A DNA stretch of 64,000 nucleotides, taken from assembly GCA_947284805.1 (NCBI GenBank), contig OX369253.1, forward strand, positions 2,232,001 through 2,296,000, written 5' to 3'. The translations under genes were made by a program, and so were the position numbers. The notes below the pieces were generated by a model. That model saw only the letters and a program-made list of their open reading frames with translations. It did no database searches and was not told where the DNA came from. This stretch comes from Coleophora flavipennella. Lineage: Eukaryota; Arthropoda; Insecta; Lepidoptera; Coleophoridae. Of the stretch, positions 1 to 12,800 are shown piece by piece; positions within the stretch are counted from its first letter, which is position 1; each line of letters starts with the position of its first letter.

Positions 1-142
1 ACCCTTTTTCACGAGCATTAGAAATATGTTTGCCAGCGATGCTGTGTCAATATTGATTTGTATTGACCTGGAATAAGATTCAGTTTTCTCTTGTTCGCCG
101 CAGTTACGTTGCTCGTGAAAGGGTTAAAGGCAGAACCGAAAG

Positions 143-348
143 CACACCTCGGACACTTCATACAACGGGCCAGAAATTACATTTCAGAAAAGGAATGACG
201 GAACAAACAAAATGGCGGCGAAATCCTATACGTTCGACAACCAAACTGTAACCAATCTGTATCAATCTGGGTGACGAGGGGGCGAGGTCGCAATCTAGAG
301 AGCAGGGAATGTCCATAATGTATGTTATGTATTAATATATATACTTTG
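143..348 (+). repeat. Interspersed ~200-bp repeat family 'CACCCTGGACAC', copy 1
   Basis: Begins GGACACTTCATACAACGGGC and ends TATATATACTTTGC. Four other copies lie at 2131-2335, 3649-3840, 15043-15250 (antisense) and 54951-55159 (antisense). No TIRs are evident. It may be a non-autonomous element. Confidence 0.7.
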
Positions 349-710
349 CCGCAAGTGAGGCCTTTAATAAAACGAATCCAGCAATTGCCGTTCCGGCCGA
401 GGCCTTTACTCAAATAGAGCAAGGAAATTAAAACAGTAATTAATATAATTTTAAGTAAAATACACTCGATATTTAAGAGCGTGACGCATATTGTTGCTTT
501 CCGGCGATTTTTTTTAATCATAGCGCCGCCGTCGCCGCTCTGCCGCCGGTCCGTTAAAAAAAAAAACCGCCAGCGAACTTTAGATCAAGGAGCTTTTATT
601 TATCGGACTATCTTGTCACTTGGCTGTATGAGATGTGTGTTCTGTGCCTCTCAGTGTGAAAGATTGTTGCAATTTAAAGAAATACTATCCAGTAATGACA
701 TTACATAGCC
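349..710. other. Unassigned sequence upstream of first visible exon
   Basis: AT-rich non-coding sequence with no recognisable gene, presumably intron of the zinc-finger gene. Confidence 0.4.
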
Positions 711-782
711 ACTTTAATGCGGGCAGCGCAGGACCGGTCGAGGACTGTTCAGCAGTGGACGTTTTTCGACTGATATGATGAT
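711..782 (+). mobile_element. RTE LINE 3'-end fragment
   Basis: Shows GCGGGCAGCGCAGGACCGGT and CAGCAGTGGACGTTTTTCG followed by CTGATATGATG, the shared 3' end of the full-length RTE at 60894-62547. Confidence 0.75.
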
Positions 783-820
783 TACAACTAAAATATGAAT
801 TTATTATTGTTTTTCTACAG

Positions 821-850
821 GATACGGTGACAATGACAGTGAAATTGAAG
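821..850 (+). CDS. Acidic microexon 1 of the zinc-finger gene
   Basis: A 30-nt exon follows a good acceptor (TTTTTCTACAG) and precedes a GTAAAA donor. In phase 1 it reads (G)YGDNDSEIE(G). The ending resembles the microexons at 5061 and 8056. It is symmetrical (phase 1 to 1), so skipping would keep the frame. It is too short to call alone; the support is the matching phase, the splice signals and the repeated EIE-G ending. Confidence 0.6.
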
Positions 851-3800
851 GTAAAAAATAAATAAATATTCAGTTGTAACACACGTATGTAATAATTAAG
901 TACCTCGGCGACCGAGCCTTGCTCAGAAATATGCGTTTTCTCAGAGATGAGACCTGTCTAGGTCGATTTTTCGCCCCCCAAAACCCCCGTATACCAATTT
1001 TCAATCAAATCGTTGGAGCCGTTTCCGACATTCAGATTATATACTCGTATGTATACAAGAATGCTCGTTTAAAGGTATTATTATTATGTATTAGATCTTT
1101 TCCTATGAAATTGCCGATTCAGTTTTTGAAGTTCAATGCCATTTCATATTGAAAATAAAAAAGTTATTGTTTTTTATTAATGACCTCATGGTGACACTAC
1201 TTAGGTCTTTTATTAGTAACTAGTGGGGCATGTCTTTCATGTTCCAATCCCCTGAGCTATGTACCATTGAATGAAGCAAAGGCGTTTTCTTAGTGGTCAG
1301 ATGGGGCAATTATTTAGACTGGTTAATTTTCTTGAATTTTCCTGAAAGTGACGAAATCTTAAGCGGGGTGTTCCCAAATATGACATTAGTAACGAAGAAA
1401 CTGCTGCGATAACTCTAGAGCTTTAAAATTAAAAATGTGTATTTTTTTGCCTCAATAAAGCCAGGTGAAAGAACCCGACTTCATGGGGTTGAAGTCACCG
1501 TGCTCTCAAAATATCTAAAAAATAGACATATGTTTGCCACCATTTAATTTCTAATAGTCTAATGCTATTTTGAGAATAAATTTATTAATTTATATAACTA
1601 TTGTTCTTAATATTAATTTTCATTTAAACTTTTTTATACAATCGGCAATTTTATAGGTAAAGACGTAATATATACAAGAATTGTTCGTTTAAAGGTATAC
1701 GATTAGATAGATTAAATGTAGTTTAAGAAGTTGAATAATTTTTTTTTTTTTTTCTACGATTATATTTATTGGCCACTACCCCACAATAATGATTTTTGAA
1801 GTTTCCTCCACGTAGAGATTGTCTAGAAGAGATCGCTTGTTAGCGATAAGACCGCCTAAATGTGCAACATCCTCAATCATTGTATCTGTATTCTCCTCTT
1901 ATGTTGTGCAATCAAGTGTTTTCAATCAATCAGTTTTGTCACCACTCCAACGGAGCAAGTCTTTCCATATCAAACAAACATAGTTGCTTTTTGAATATAA
2001 ACATATTTTTGGTCGTGACGCAATTTGTAACGGTCGTAGCTCCGTACGACTTGCGTGGTGAGATGATGCCAAGGGCTTACCAATTGTGAGTAAAATAAAT
2101 ATCTACAATTGCTGAGCGCTTGGTATCATCACACCCTGGACACTTCATACAACTGGCCAGTAATTACATATCAAAAAAAGAATGACGGAACAAATAAAGT
2201 GGCGGCGAAATCCTATACGTTCGACAACCAAACTGTAACCAATCTGTATCAATCTGGGTGACAAGGGGGTGAGGTCACAATCTAGAGAGCGGCAGGGAGT
2301 GTCAATACTGTATGTTAGTACTAATATGTATACTTTGGTATCATCCCACCTGATGGTAAGTGACTATGATGTTGAATATGAAAGCGGGCTTACTAAAATT
2401 TCCCAACGCACCACCACCAACCAAACTCCACTGTGAATTGAACCCTCGACCTCTTGTTCTGAAGGGATTGGACTATCCATTACGCCACGGAGCGGTGTTT
2501 ACTGGTCAATAATTAATTTAATCCTTGGGGGAGGCCTGTGGATGTCCTTGGGCTGATATGATGAAGTAAAATGGGGCAGTGCAGGACCGGTCGTCGTGGA
2601 AATCCTTGGGGAAGGCCTTTGTCCAGCAGTGGACGTCTTTTGGCTGATATGATGATGATGATGAAAAAGTACATTCTTACCATTGTAATATTTAGACAAT
2701 AAACTTTTCAACATGAAAGTAATATCTTTGTTTTTAGGGTTCCGTACCCAAAGGGTAAAAACGGGACCCTATTACTAAGACTCCGCTGTCCGTCCGTCTG
2801 TCTGTCTGTCCGTCTGTCTCCAGGCTATACTTCATGAACCGTGATAGCTAGACAGCTGAAATTTTTACAGATGATGTATAACAACAAATAACTAAAAATT
2901 AGAAAAAGTGATAAAATAAGTGGTGTATCCATACAACAAACATTAAGAAACTAGCGCCATCTAGTATGATGGTACGGAACTCTATGTGTGCGGTTCTGAC
3001 TCGCACTTAGCCGGTTTTTTTTTTTTACAGAACCAGAGATCGTATTTTGTGAAGTTTGCCACGCAAAGTTCGAAGACGTGCAATCGAAACGGTCCCACTT
3101 GCTCGAGGTGCACGTGGCCGACGGGTTGTCTTGCAAACTGTGCAAGAAGACATTCGACAATCGCAACGCACTGGGGGCGCATTCCAAGACGCACGAGAAG
3201 AAAATATTGCATTGCAGATTCTGCGTTGAAGTGTTCGTCTCAAAAAATGCAAGGGACGACCACGAATATCATCAGCATATAAAATTGAATGGATACGGCT
3301 GCGATCAGTGTCGAATGTCATTCGATGCCAGGGTAAGGTACATTTTTACAAGCTTAATATTAACTTGCCGTGTTTGTTAGTTAGAGGGATGACGACAGCA
3401 TCAGAAATAAATAATGAACTCCTTGATCACTAAATTACCCTCCTACTTAAACTTCGGAAAACCTTACTCGTTTTGTTTTCCATCAAGTCTTCGATTTTTA
3501 ATTCACCAAAATCACAAAATGAGTAAGTACATAAATGACGCTGCAAAACTATGACGTCACGCCTAGGTATAACTAGGTAGAACAAAATGTCGTTTTTGAC
3601 AGATGATAAAAAGTAAATCAGATGACTAGCATTCGTCATCCCTATTGCCACACCCTGGACACTTCATACAACGGGCCAGAAATGACATTTCAAAAAGGAA
3701 TGACGGAACAAACAACATTGTGGCGAAATACTATACGTTAGACAACCAATCTGTATCTGAAGGGGTGAGGTCGCAATCTAGAGAGCGGCAGGGAGTGTCC

Positions 3801-6800
3801 ATACTGTATGTTATAGTACTTATATATATATATACTTTGCTATTGTTGAGAAAAATCGAGATCACTGCGACCAAAGTTTCCATTGCGTCGCCTTAACGAA
3901 ACACGTGTGATTTCAGGATCGTCTCATAAAGCACATCGGCTGGCATCGACAGGCGAACGAGTTCGTTTGCCACACGTGCGGCAAAGGCTTCAAAAAGGCC
4001 CACCCTTTAAAAGTACACATTGAAACTGTTCATCAGAACCAGAGGTCGTTCCAGTGTAGCCAGTGCGGCAAAGCGTACAAGTCGAAAGCCGCGTTGATCG
4101 CACACAACTACACGCACACTGGCGAGCGTCCTTTTAAATGTCCAGTGTGTCCGAAGGGTTTCAAGAAAAGGAATGATTTAACGTATCACATGGATGGGCA
4201 TGAGCTCAGGGGGGAAGTTGAGGGGAAAATTGGCGAGGGTGTTGGCTGGAGTTTGGGTGGTCATGATGGTTGTGCTGATGACGGCGACGATGATTGGGCA
4301 GAAGACAGTGATGGCGGTATGTACTTGTTTTTTTTTCGTAAAATCCAAATACCGCAGTGTCTTAAGACTAAGGTCTTTGACCAGTGTGTGTTGCCAGTGA
4401 TGACTTACGGAACTGAGACATGGTCGCTTACTATGGGCCTCATAAGAAAGCTCAAGGTCACCCAAAGGGCAATGGAGCGAGCAATGCTCGGAGTTTCTCT
4501 GCGTGATCGAATCAGAAACGAGGAGATCCGCAGGAGAACTAAAGTAACCGACATAGCTCACAGAATCGCTAAACTGAAGTGGCAGTGGGCAGGGCACATA
4601 GCTCGTAGAACAGATGGCCGATGGGGCAGTAAAGTTCTCGAGTGGCGACCGCGCACCGGAAAACGTAGCTTAGGCAGACCTCCCACGCGGTGGACCGATG
4701 ACCTGGTGAGGGTCGCGGGAGGCCGATGGATGCGGGCAGCGCAGGACCGGTCGTCGTGGAAATCCTTGGGGGAGACCTTTGTCCAGCAGTGGACGATTTG
4801 TGGCTGATATGATGATGACTGCGTGATTGGCGCGACCAGGATGGCTGAACTTACACTTTTGACCCGACTTCCCAAAAAGGGGGGGAGGGGGTAATATTTT
4901 TCGGGTGTAGGTATGTATGTCTGTTTCTTTGGCTGACCCCGTAGCGAGGTCGTCGTTAGATTCACGGGGAGTGACATAAGATAAATTTTTATCCGACTGC
5001 CTAAAATAGAGAGGTTATGTTTTTATGCAGTCGGCTTTTTAATTTATGATTTAATTCCAGGTTTCGATAACGTCGGCTTGGTGAATGATTCGGAAATTGA
5101 GATTGAAATTGAAGGTATTCATGCATTTATTTACACTTTTTCATCTAAGTAAAATTTAAATGCTGTTCATTGGTAAGCACATTTTTTTGTTTTATTTTTT
5201 ATTCACAATTGGTAAGCCCTTGGCCTGAGATGAGGCCTATATGATACGTTAGACCGATGACTTGGTGAAATTCGCGGAAAGCCGCTGGATGCGGGTAGCG
5301 CAGAACCGGTCGTCGTTGAAATCCTTGGGGGAGGCCTATGTCCAGCTGTGGATATAATGATGATCTCTTCGGCTGATGTGATGATGATCGCAGCATATAT
5401 GTTTTTTGAAAAAGAGAGGGATATACTGACATAGATTTCTCTTATACGATCGTAAACAAACGGATCTTTTAACCGACTTCAAAAAAGAAAGATGTTATAT
5501 GTTCAACTGTTCAATTTCTTGTTTTCAAATTATTAGTAGACTGCGATTTGTACGGACGGCGTTCTTAAGTTATTATGGTGCAATGATGATATCAGCTCAT
5601 ATACGTCCCCACCGAGGGGCTTGAGCCTACCCAGCAATAGTCCAGCGAAATATGACTGTGGCCCCTGCCCCCGCTCTCCCCGCATTTCACCCCCGTAAAC
5701 CATGTCAGTCTATTTACCGGTAATTATTTGTTTTATTACAGAAGAGAAAGCCATTGAGATAGAAATTAAACCGGAGAAGGAATCGAAGCCGGGCGCTCGA
5801 GCCGTTATTGACGCCAACGCTGTTAAAGTGAAAACTGAAGTATGCGCCGAGGATGGCCCGGATGATGATGGCGGTATGATATTTTTTAAATTTTTAGCCG
5901 ACTTCAGAAAAGGAGGTTTTCAATTCGACCCCTGTGTATGCAATATTGTTGGAATTGCACAGTATTCTTATTAAATACTAACTAATTTTCTTAGTCTATG
6001 TGGGTCTATACAAATGTGCGTGTATGTATGTATGCGTGTTTGTTTGTATTTTTGTATCTGTGGCGGCTCTTGAAACACTTTTGATACACATCTGTGGCGG
6101 CTCTTGGACCACTTTTGAAACACATCTGTGGCGGCTCTTGAAACACTTTTGATACACATCTTTGGCGGCTCTTGGACCATTTTTGGTACACATCTGTGGC
6201 GGCTCTTGGACCACTTTTGATACACATCTGTGGCGGCTCTTGGACCACTTTTAATACACATCTTTGGCGGCTCTTGGACCACTTTTGATACACATCTGTA
6301 GCGGCTCTTGAAACACTTTTGATACACATCTGTGGCGGCTCTTGGGTCACTTTTGATAAACATCTATGGCGGCCCTTGGACCACTTTTGATACACATTTG
6401 TGGCGGCTCTTGGACCACTTTTGACATACCACTGTGGCGGCCTTAGGACCACTTTTGATACACATCTGTAGCGGCTCTTGGACCACTATTGATACACATC
6501 TGTGGCGGCTCTTAGACCACTATTGGTACACATCTGTGGCGGCTCTTGGACCACTCTTGATACACATCTGTGGCGGCTCTTGGACCACTTTTGATACACA
6601 TCTGTGGCGGCTCTTGAAACACTTTTGATACACATCTTTGGCGGCTCTTAGACCACTTATGATACACATGGCGACTCTTGAAACACTTGCCAACCATCAT
6701 TTTTAGGATTCCGTATCAACTAACGCAACCATATTACCAAGCCTACACTATCTGTTCGTCCGACTTTAGGGCTGTATCTTTTAAACCTAAATAGGTAGCC

Positions 6801-9800
6801 GGTTCTTTGTTAATGCCCTATCGTAAAAACGTTGATAAATACAAGCGTCAAACTTTATGTGATTATAGTACTAATCCTGAAGTAATTAATTAATTAATTA
6901 GCTGTCTTGCCCCACCCATCGAAACACAGTTCGCTCGTAGCTTAGTATTACTTGCATAGTTGGGTCGATCACGCAGGTTAACCGACCTGAAGGACGGTCA
7001 TTACCAGCAAGGATTTTCTAATCCTGGAATGTTGGTCTCATGTTTTCCGTTGTTTTCGTTGGTGCCGGTTGCTATCACTAAATTGCAGTCGCTATGCCGT
7101 GTAAGAAACCTTATAAGCGGCTTTAACCTTAGACCATTATAACAGCTATGGACCTGCCTACGCGAACAGCATTATTGATGCCTACAGAATGAGCGCAGTC
7201 GCTTATTTCGCCGCAGTCGATCAGTATTCACCAAATGAGTTGGAGGTCGAAATTAGTGAATTTTTGAAGTGAAACTTCTATATATACGGGGTTTTTAGGA
7301 TTTTTTCTGTCACGGCCTCGTGGAGGTGGTAGACAGAGAAAGGCTGGCGGTGGCGGCGGAGAGAGGGCAACTTTTTTTTTTCTTTGGATACGGAGGAGGG
7401 AGGGGGAAAATGCATTTACGCATACCAATACAGCCGGCCGTACTGGTTATGTGGGACTCATAGCCATGCGCCTATATGCATACATACCCATATATACATA
7501 AGGTATAAATTATAAATATGCACATGCCAAGGACCGCACTAACCCCTGTAGCCTTGGCAATCGGAGCGAAGGGGTTAAAGGGCAACGGCTGTATTCGTAG
7601 ATAGAGAAAAGTTGAAATGGAGATATAAAGCAGTTATTTAGCCTGGGTTACCCTTTCCACTTGTCCGTTAAAGTTTCACTTCTACTATGTGTCCCAGCAC
7701 ACATTTAGATTTTTTTATCTCATTCGTGCTACATTCCGAGTACGTCTCTCTTTCTCTATCATTGTTTATATTTGAACGGGACACGGTAGACTAGTGGTGT
7801 GAGCGTGTGTTTGCGTGTAATTGTATTTGACTAATTATTTTCATGAGTTTAGGTAATGTAGTTGATAGGGCCGGTCCATTATATTTGGTCGAAGGCTTTA
7901 TCACTTGTGACGGTGGGGTTAGCCACCCGGACTTGGGCCCCCGTGTGTGGAGTATGGTCTAAACTTCCCGTGTGTGGGAAGAGATCCCTGCCCCAGCAGT
8001 GGGGAAGATGCGTTGTTCACTAACTACATTAATTAGGTACCTGTTTATTTTCCAGATCATACGTACGAAGATTATAACAACGAATTCCAAGATGAGATTG
8101 AAGGTAATTTTTATTTATTTTTTTGAAATTTTTAGGGTTTTGTACCTTAAAAAGAAAAATATGGGACACTTATAGGATCACTATCTCGTCCGCCTATCAA
8201 GATCCTTTTTCTCAGGAACGGGTAGAGTTATCAAGCTGAAATAGATATCAAATACTAAGGTACAAGCTGTTAAAAAATAAAGCTTTTATGTCATTATTGA
8301 TCCCGTGAGGTGTTGGATACATTTTAACGGGTAAAAACCGACTGGTCAGAAAATAGGGGTTAAGGCGAGGTATTGATTAGAACAGTTTTTTTTTCTTTAC
8401 GTGTTTAGAGTAAAAAAGATAACCACACTTTTTCAATTTTTCAATAGTTTTTCGTTACAATCAATAACTACAATGAAAGTATAAAAAATATAACATTACT
8501 AACTTTGTATTATAATAACAAATATTGTATATTTTTTAAAAAATTTATACCTCATATAGTCATAACTAGAGTTGAAAGTAACGGTGTAGACGTATCTTTG
8601 GGATTTTTCTATCGAGCCAAAACTGCTCAATCGTGTTTCTAATAGCTTTAGACTCTTAGGGAACATCATCAACGACAAGGGTATTTTTTTTCAACCTTGG
8701 GTTTTTATCTTTTAGGAGTAATTGACGTCAAAAATAACGAAAATCTGTAATATTACTTTAGGTATTTTTTAAAAAATTTTAATTAATTCCGAAAGTTTTT
8801 TTTAGATCATTGATTTTATTTTGACATTATTTAATTTGTGTAATTTATTTTTTAGTGTAATTTGTAATGAATTATTAGTTAATATTCCCCAAGTTATTCT
8901 CATGCTGTTTCTCACTCAAGAATGTTGTTCTTCCACAGAATATAAAGATGGCAAAAGTTATGAAGTCAAAATAAAAGAGGAGACCAAAAAAGGAGTAAAG
9001 AGCAAAAGTAAGTAAGACATGTTTCCTGAACGTCATTACATCAGCCGAAAGACGTCCACTATTGGACTCATATTACGTCCCCACCGAGGGGCTCGAGCCT
9101 TCCCTGAATTAAGGCTATTGGGCCTTAGTCGACCACGCGCGGGCCCAGAGCGGGTTGGTTGACCTCACACGTGCTTCGAGTTTCTTCGCAGGCGTGTGCA
9201 GGTTTCCTCGCGATGTTTTCCTTCACCGTAAGAGCGTCGAATAAACGTACACATGAAATTGAAAATCGAAAACGCATTGTTACGTGGCGGGATTCGAACC
9301 ACGACCACCCGGACAGGAGGTAGCGGCCCTAGCCGTTGCGCCACTGAAGCTCATAATAATAACTTTATTGTTTTTCAGGCAACACACACACAAAAGAACG
9401 CGTCAAAAGATCATCACATAAAAGCGATGTGCCGACATACACTTGCGATTTTTGCAGCAAACAGCTCACATCGAAAAGTCATTTGCGAGATCATTACTTA
9501 GACCAACACGTTCCAGACGACTTCTCCTGTACGCTGTGCAACTTGCCTTTTGGGGGGCGAAACGGTCTCATCCAACACCTGATGTTGAGACACGAAAGAA
9601 AGACATTCTTCTGCCGATACTGCGTTGAAACCTTTACGTCGTCAAATGCTCTTCACGAACACGAGAACTCCCATACTAACGACGAATACATTTGCGACTA
9701 CTGTCGGAAAGTGTTCAAGTGGAAGTTGACGTTGCAGCGTCACGTGAAGTACCACATGGGGAACTTCAAGGAGTTCGCGTGCGAGACATGTGGGCGCGCG

Positions 9801-12800
9801 TTTCGTGTTCAAGCGAACTTGAGAAGACACGTCGCGGCCGTCCACCACAAGGTGAGACCGTTCCCATGCGATGTGTGCGAAAGGTCTTTTGTGCTGAAAA
9901 AGGACTTGGTCTCCCATAGGAGATTCCATACTGGCGAAAGACCGTTCAAATGTGACGTGTGCACGAAAGGTTTCGTCAGCGAATGTCTAATGAAGAAGCA
10001 TAGGCTGAAGCATAAGGATGTTAGGAGCAAGGAGGGTGTGCAATGTGATATCTGTGGCAAATACTATCCGAGTTACGCTATGAAACAGCATAAGGACTCG
10101 CATACCAAGCCTTATAAATGTGAGCTGTGTGGCATAGGATATGGGCAGAAGGCGAATCTTATGCGGCATAAGCAATCTGTGCACATGGATGTTCAAAATG
10201 ACACGTTTACGTGTGACGTGTGCGGCGAGGGGTTCAACCAACGGGCGGCGCTGATACGTCACAAGAGCAACAAACACACCGCTGGTGTGGCACATCGGAA
10301 AATAAAACCCAAGGGTGAGAAACTTTGTGTATTAATGTGTGTAATATAGATTTTGACCGCCTCCGTGGCGTAATGGTTAGTCCATTGGCTTCACACCAGG
10401 AGGTCGCGGGTTCGATTCCCGGCGGGGTCAACTTTGTAAGATTCGGTTTGGTTGGTAGTAGGGCATTTTCATAGCCCGCCTGGCTAGCTACCGCCATCTT
10501 ATCTAAATCTTGCCGCCAAACATCAGCGCTAACGCATTGATGTGTTCCGGCTTGAAGATAAGATAGCCAGATACCCATTGCGTTAGGGAATCTTGGTAAG
10601 CCCGCTTCCATCTTCGGCATGATCGTTACTTACCATCCGGTGAGATGATGACAAGGGCTTACCAATTGTGAATAAAAAAAGGCATCATATCAGCCGAAAG
10701 ACGTGCACTACTGGACAAAGGCCTCCCCCAAGGATTTCCACGACGACCAGTTCTGCGCTGCCCGCGTCCAGCGTCTTCCCGCGACCTTCACCAGGTCATC
10801 GGTCCACCGAGTGAGAGGTCTGCCTACACTACGTTTTCCGGTGCGTGGTCGCCACTCGAGAACTGTACTGCCCAACGACCATCTGTTCTACGAGCAATGT
10901 GCCCCGCCCACTGCCACTTAAGTTTAGCAACTAATATTAATTATTGAACTAATATTAAAATAGATTAAATTTAGAAGATGAAATAAATAAAATAACATTT
11001 AAAACAAATAAACATACTTAATACTGCCAATGAAAACTGACTCAGCATAAACGTTGTGGATAGTGTTTCCGCAGCTCCACAACGCTGATTCTGTTAGTAC
11101 CAGTGGTTGCAACGACGTGTGCACCTGGATGACCTAGAATCCTATATCACAATCTTAAACACCAATTTTGTTACACCTGCATATGTAACAAAATTGGTGT
11201 AGGTCCCTTAACGGGGGCTTCTACTCAGAGGTGTAATATTTAAGAAACCGGCGCCCCGGGCACGAAAAAAAAAACCGGCCAAGTTCGAGTCGCAGTTGCG
11301 CGCTTAGGGTTCCGTATTGCCACACGATAAACATCACCTTACTGTAACCTTCTGTTTGCATGTTCGTAGTGGTTCGCGTCACCCTTATTACCGCTAGTCC
11401 GAATCGCACTTGGCTAGCTTTATTATTTTTCGGTGAACTAAACGGACACCTAAAAAAATACTACCACGACTTTTTCTACTACGAATTTTTTCTACTACTA
11501 CTGGCGAAAGAACAACCGAAAAAGGCCGCCCCTCACCTCTTGCCGCCCCGGGCCAAGTTGCCGCCCTGGACATAGGGGAAATACGCCTCTGCTTCTACTC
11601 ATCATACTGAACAACTTTTGTTCTCTGACTGCTGAAATCGCAAAAAAAATAACGTAATACAAATCGAAAGCTGAATGACAAGTTTTGTCCATTTTTTTTC
11701 TGAATTCAGTATGGGTTCCTTGGGGAAAGTTGTTCAGTATGATGAGCAGAACCCCCAGTCGACGGGTCCTACACCAATTTTGTTATTTGTAGACTTGACA
11801 GCTAGGAAGGTACTTTTTTACCGTCTTTTTAATTTAACTGTTTATTTTTTTCCAGCCAGCGTCACAAAAGAACGCGCTCAAAGTGTATCACGGAAACGGA
11901 AAACACCGAAATACACCTGCGACTTTTGTGACGAGCAACTCGCTTCTAAAAATATATTACAAGAACATTTCTCCAACGAACACGTCCCGGACGACTTCTC
12001 GTGTACGCTTTGCCGCTTGCCTTTCGCAGGGCGAACGGATCTTATCAAGCACCTTTTATCGAAACACGAGAAAAAGTCATATTACTGTCAATTCTGTGTC
12101 GAAACTTTCAAGTCGATCAACGCTTTGAATAATCACGAGAATTCTCACACCAAAAGCGGATACGCCTGCGATTATTGTCAAAAAGTTTTCAAGTGGAAAA
12201 CAACTTTGAGACGACATATTAATTGGCACATGGGAAATTTCAAAGAATTCGCTTGCGAAACTTGCGGACACTCTTTCAAATTGGCTATCAACTTGAGGCG
12301 ACACGTTGAGGCTGTGCACGAGAAGCTGAGACCTTTCCACTGCGACCTCTGTGATAAGGCTTATTCAACGAAAAGGCTTTTGGACACGCACAAGAGACGC
12401 CACACTGGCGAGAAACCCTTCGCATGCGATGTTTGCTCAAAACCTTTTGTTAACAAATCCAATATGTTAGCTCACAGACAAAGGCTGCACGGGGAAAAGG
12501 AAAGGGTTTGCGATGTGTGCGGCAAACAGTTCGCGAGTTCATCAGGGCTGGTGCAACACATGCACACACACACGAAGCCTTTTAGTTGTCATCTCTGTGG
12601 CGAAGGATTCAGTGATAACGCTGCCTTAATGCGCCACGAGACAAACAAACACACACATGGACATGAACAAACAACTTCGAATATCAAACGTAATCTAACG
12701 TGTGACATTTGCAATAAAACTTATTTAAACTGGGAGCTGCATCAAAGGATGCACGATAAGAAACCATTCAAATGCCACCTTTGCGACAAATTTTACGCGG

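Noticed and set aside
4178..4597. Antisense ORFs over RTE copies (also 61618-62421)
   Set aside because: Shadows of the sense reverse-transcriptase frame.
4094..4807. Single 237-codon ORF joining zinc fingers to a LINE C-terminus as a normal gene product
   Set aside because: A strong GTATGT donor at 4317 and a phase-matched acceptor at 5061 explain the gene; the LINE part is intronic. Kept only as a possible retained-intron product.
5971..6700. Several 60-150-codon ORFs on both strands
   Set aside because: All are translations of the 34-bp minisatellite.
10361..10435. tRNA gene candidate
   Set aside because: It has A and B boxes but continues into a SINE body found again at 55862-56175; likewise the heads at 9288, 19328, 22313, 38897, 49485 and 55215.
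11675..11855. N-terminal extension of the exon C ORF from an upstream ATG
   Set aside because: The stretch is inverted-repeat debris and the acceptor at 11855 with the matching phase and exon B-like start argues that it is intron.
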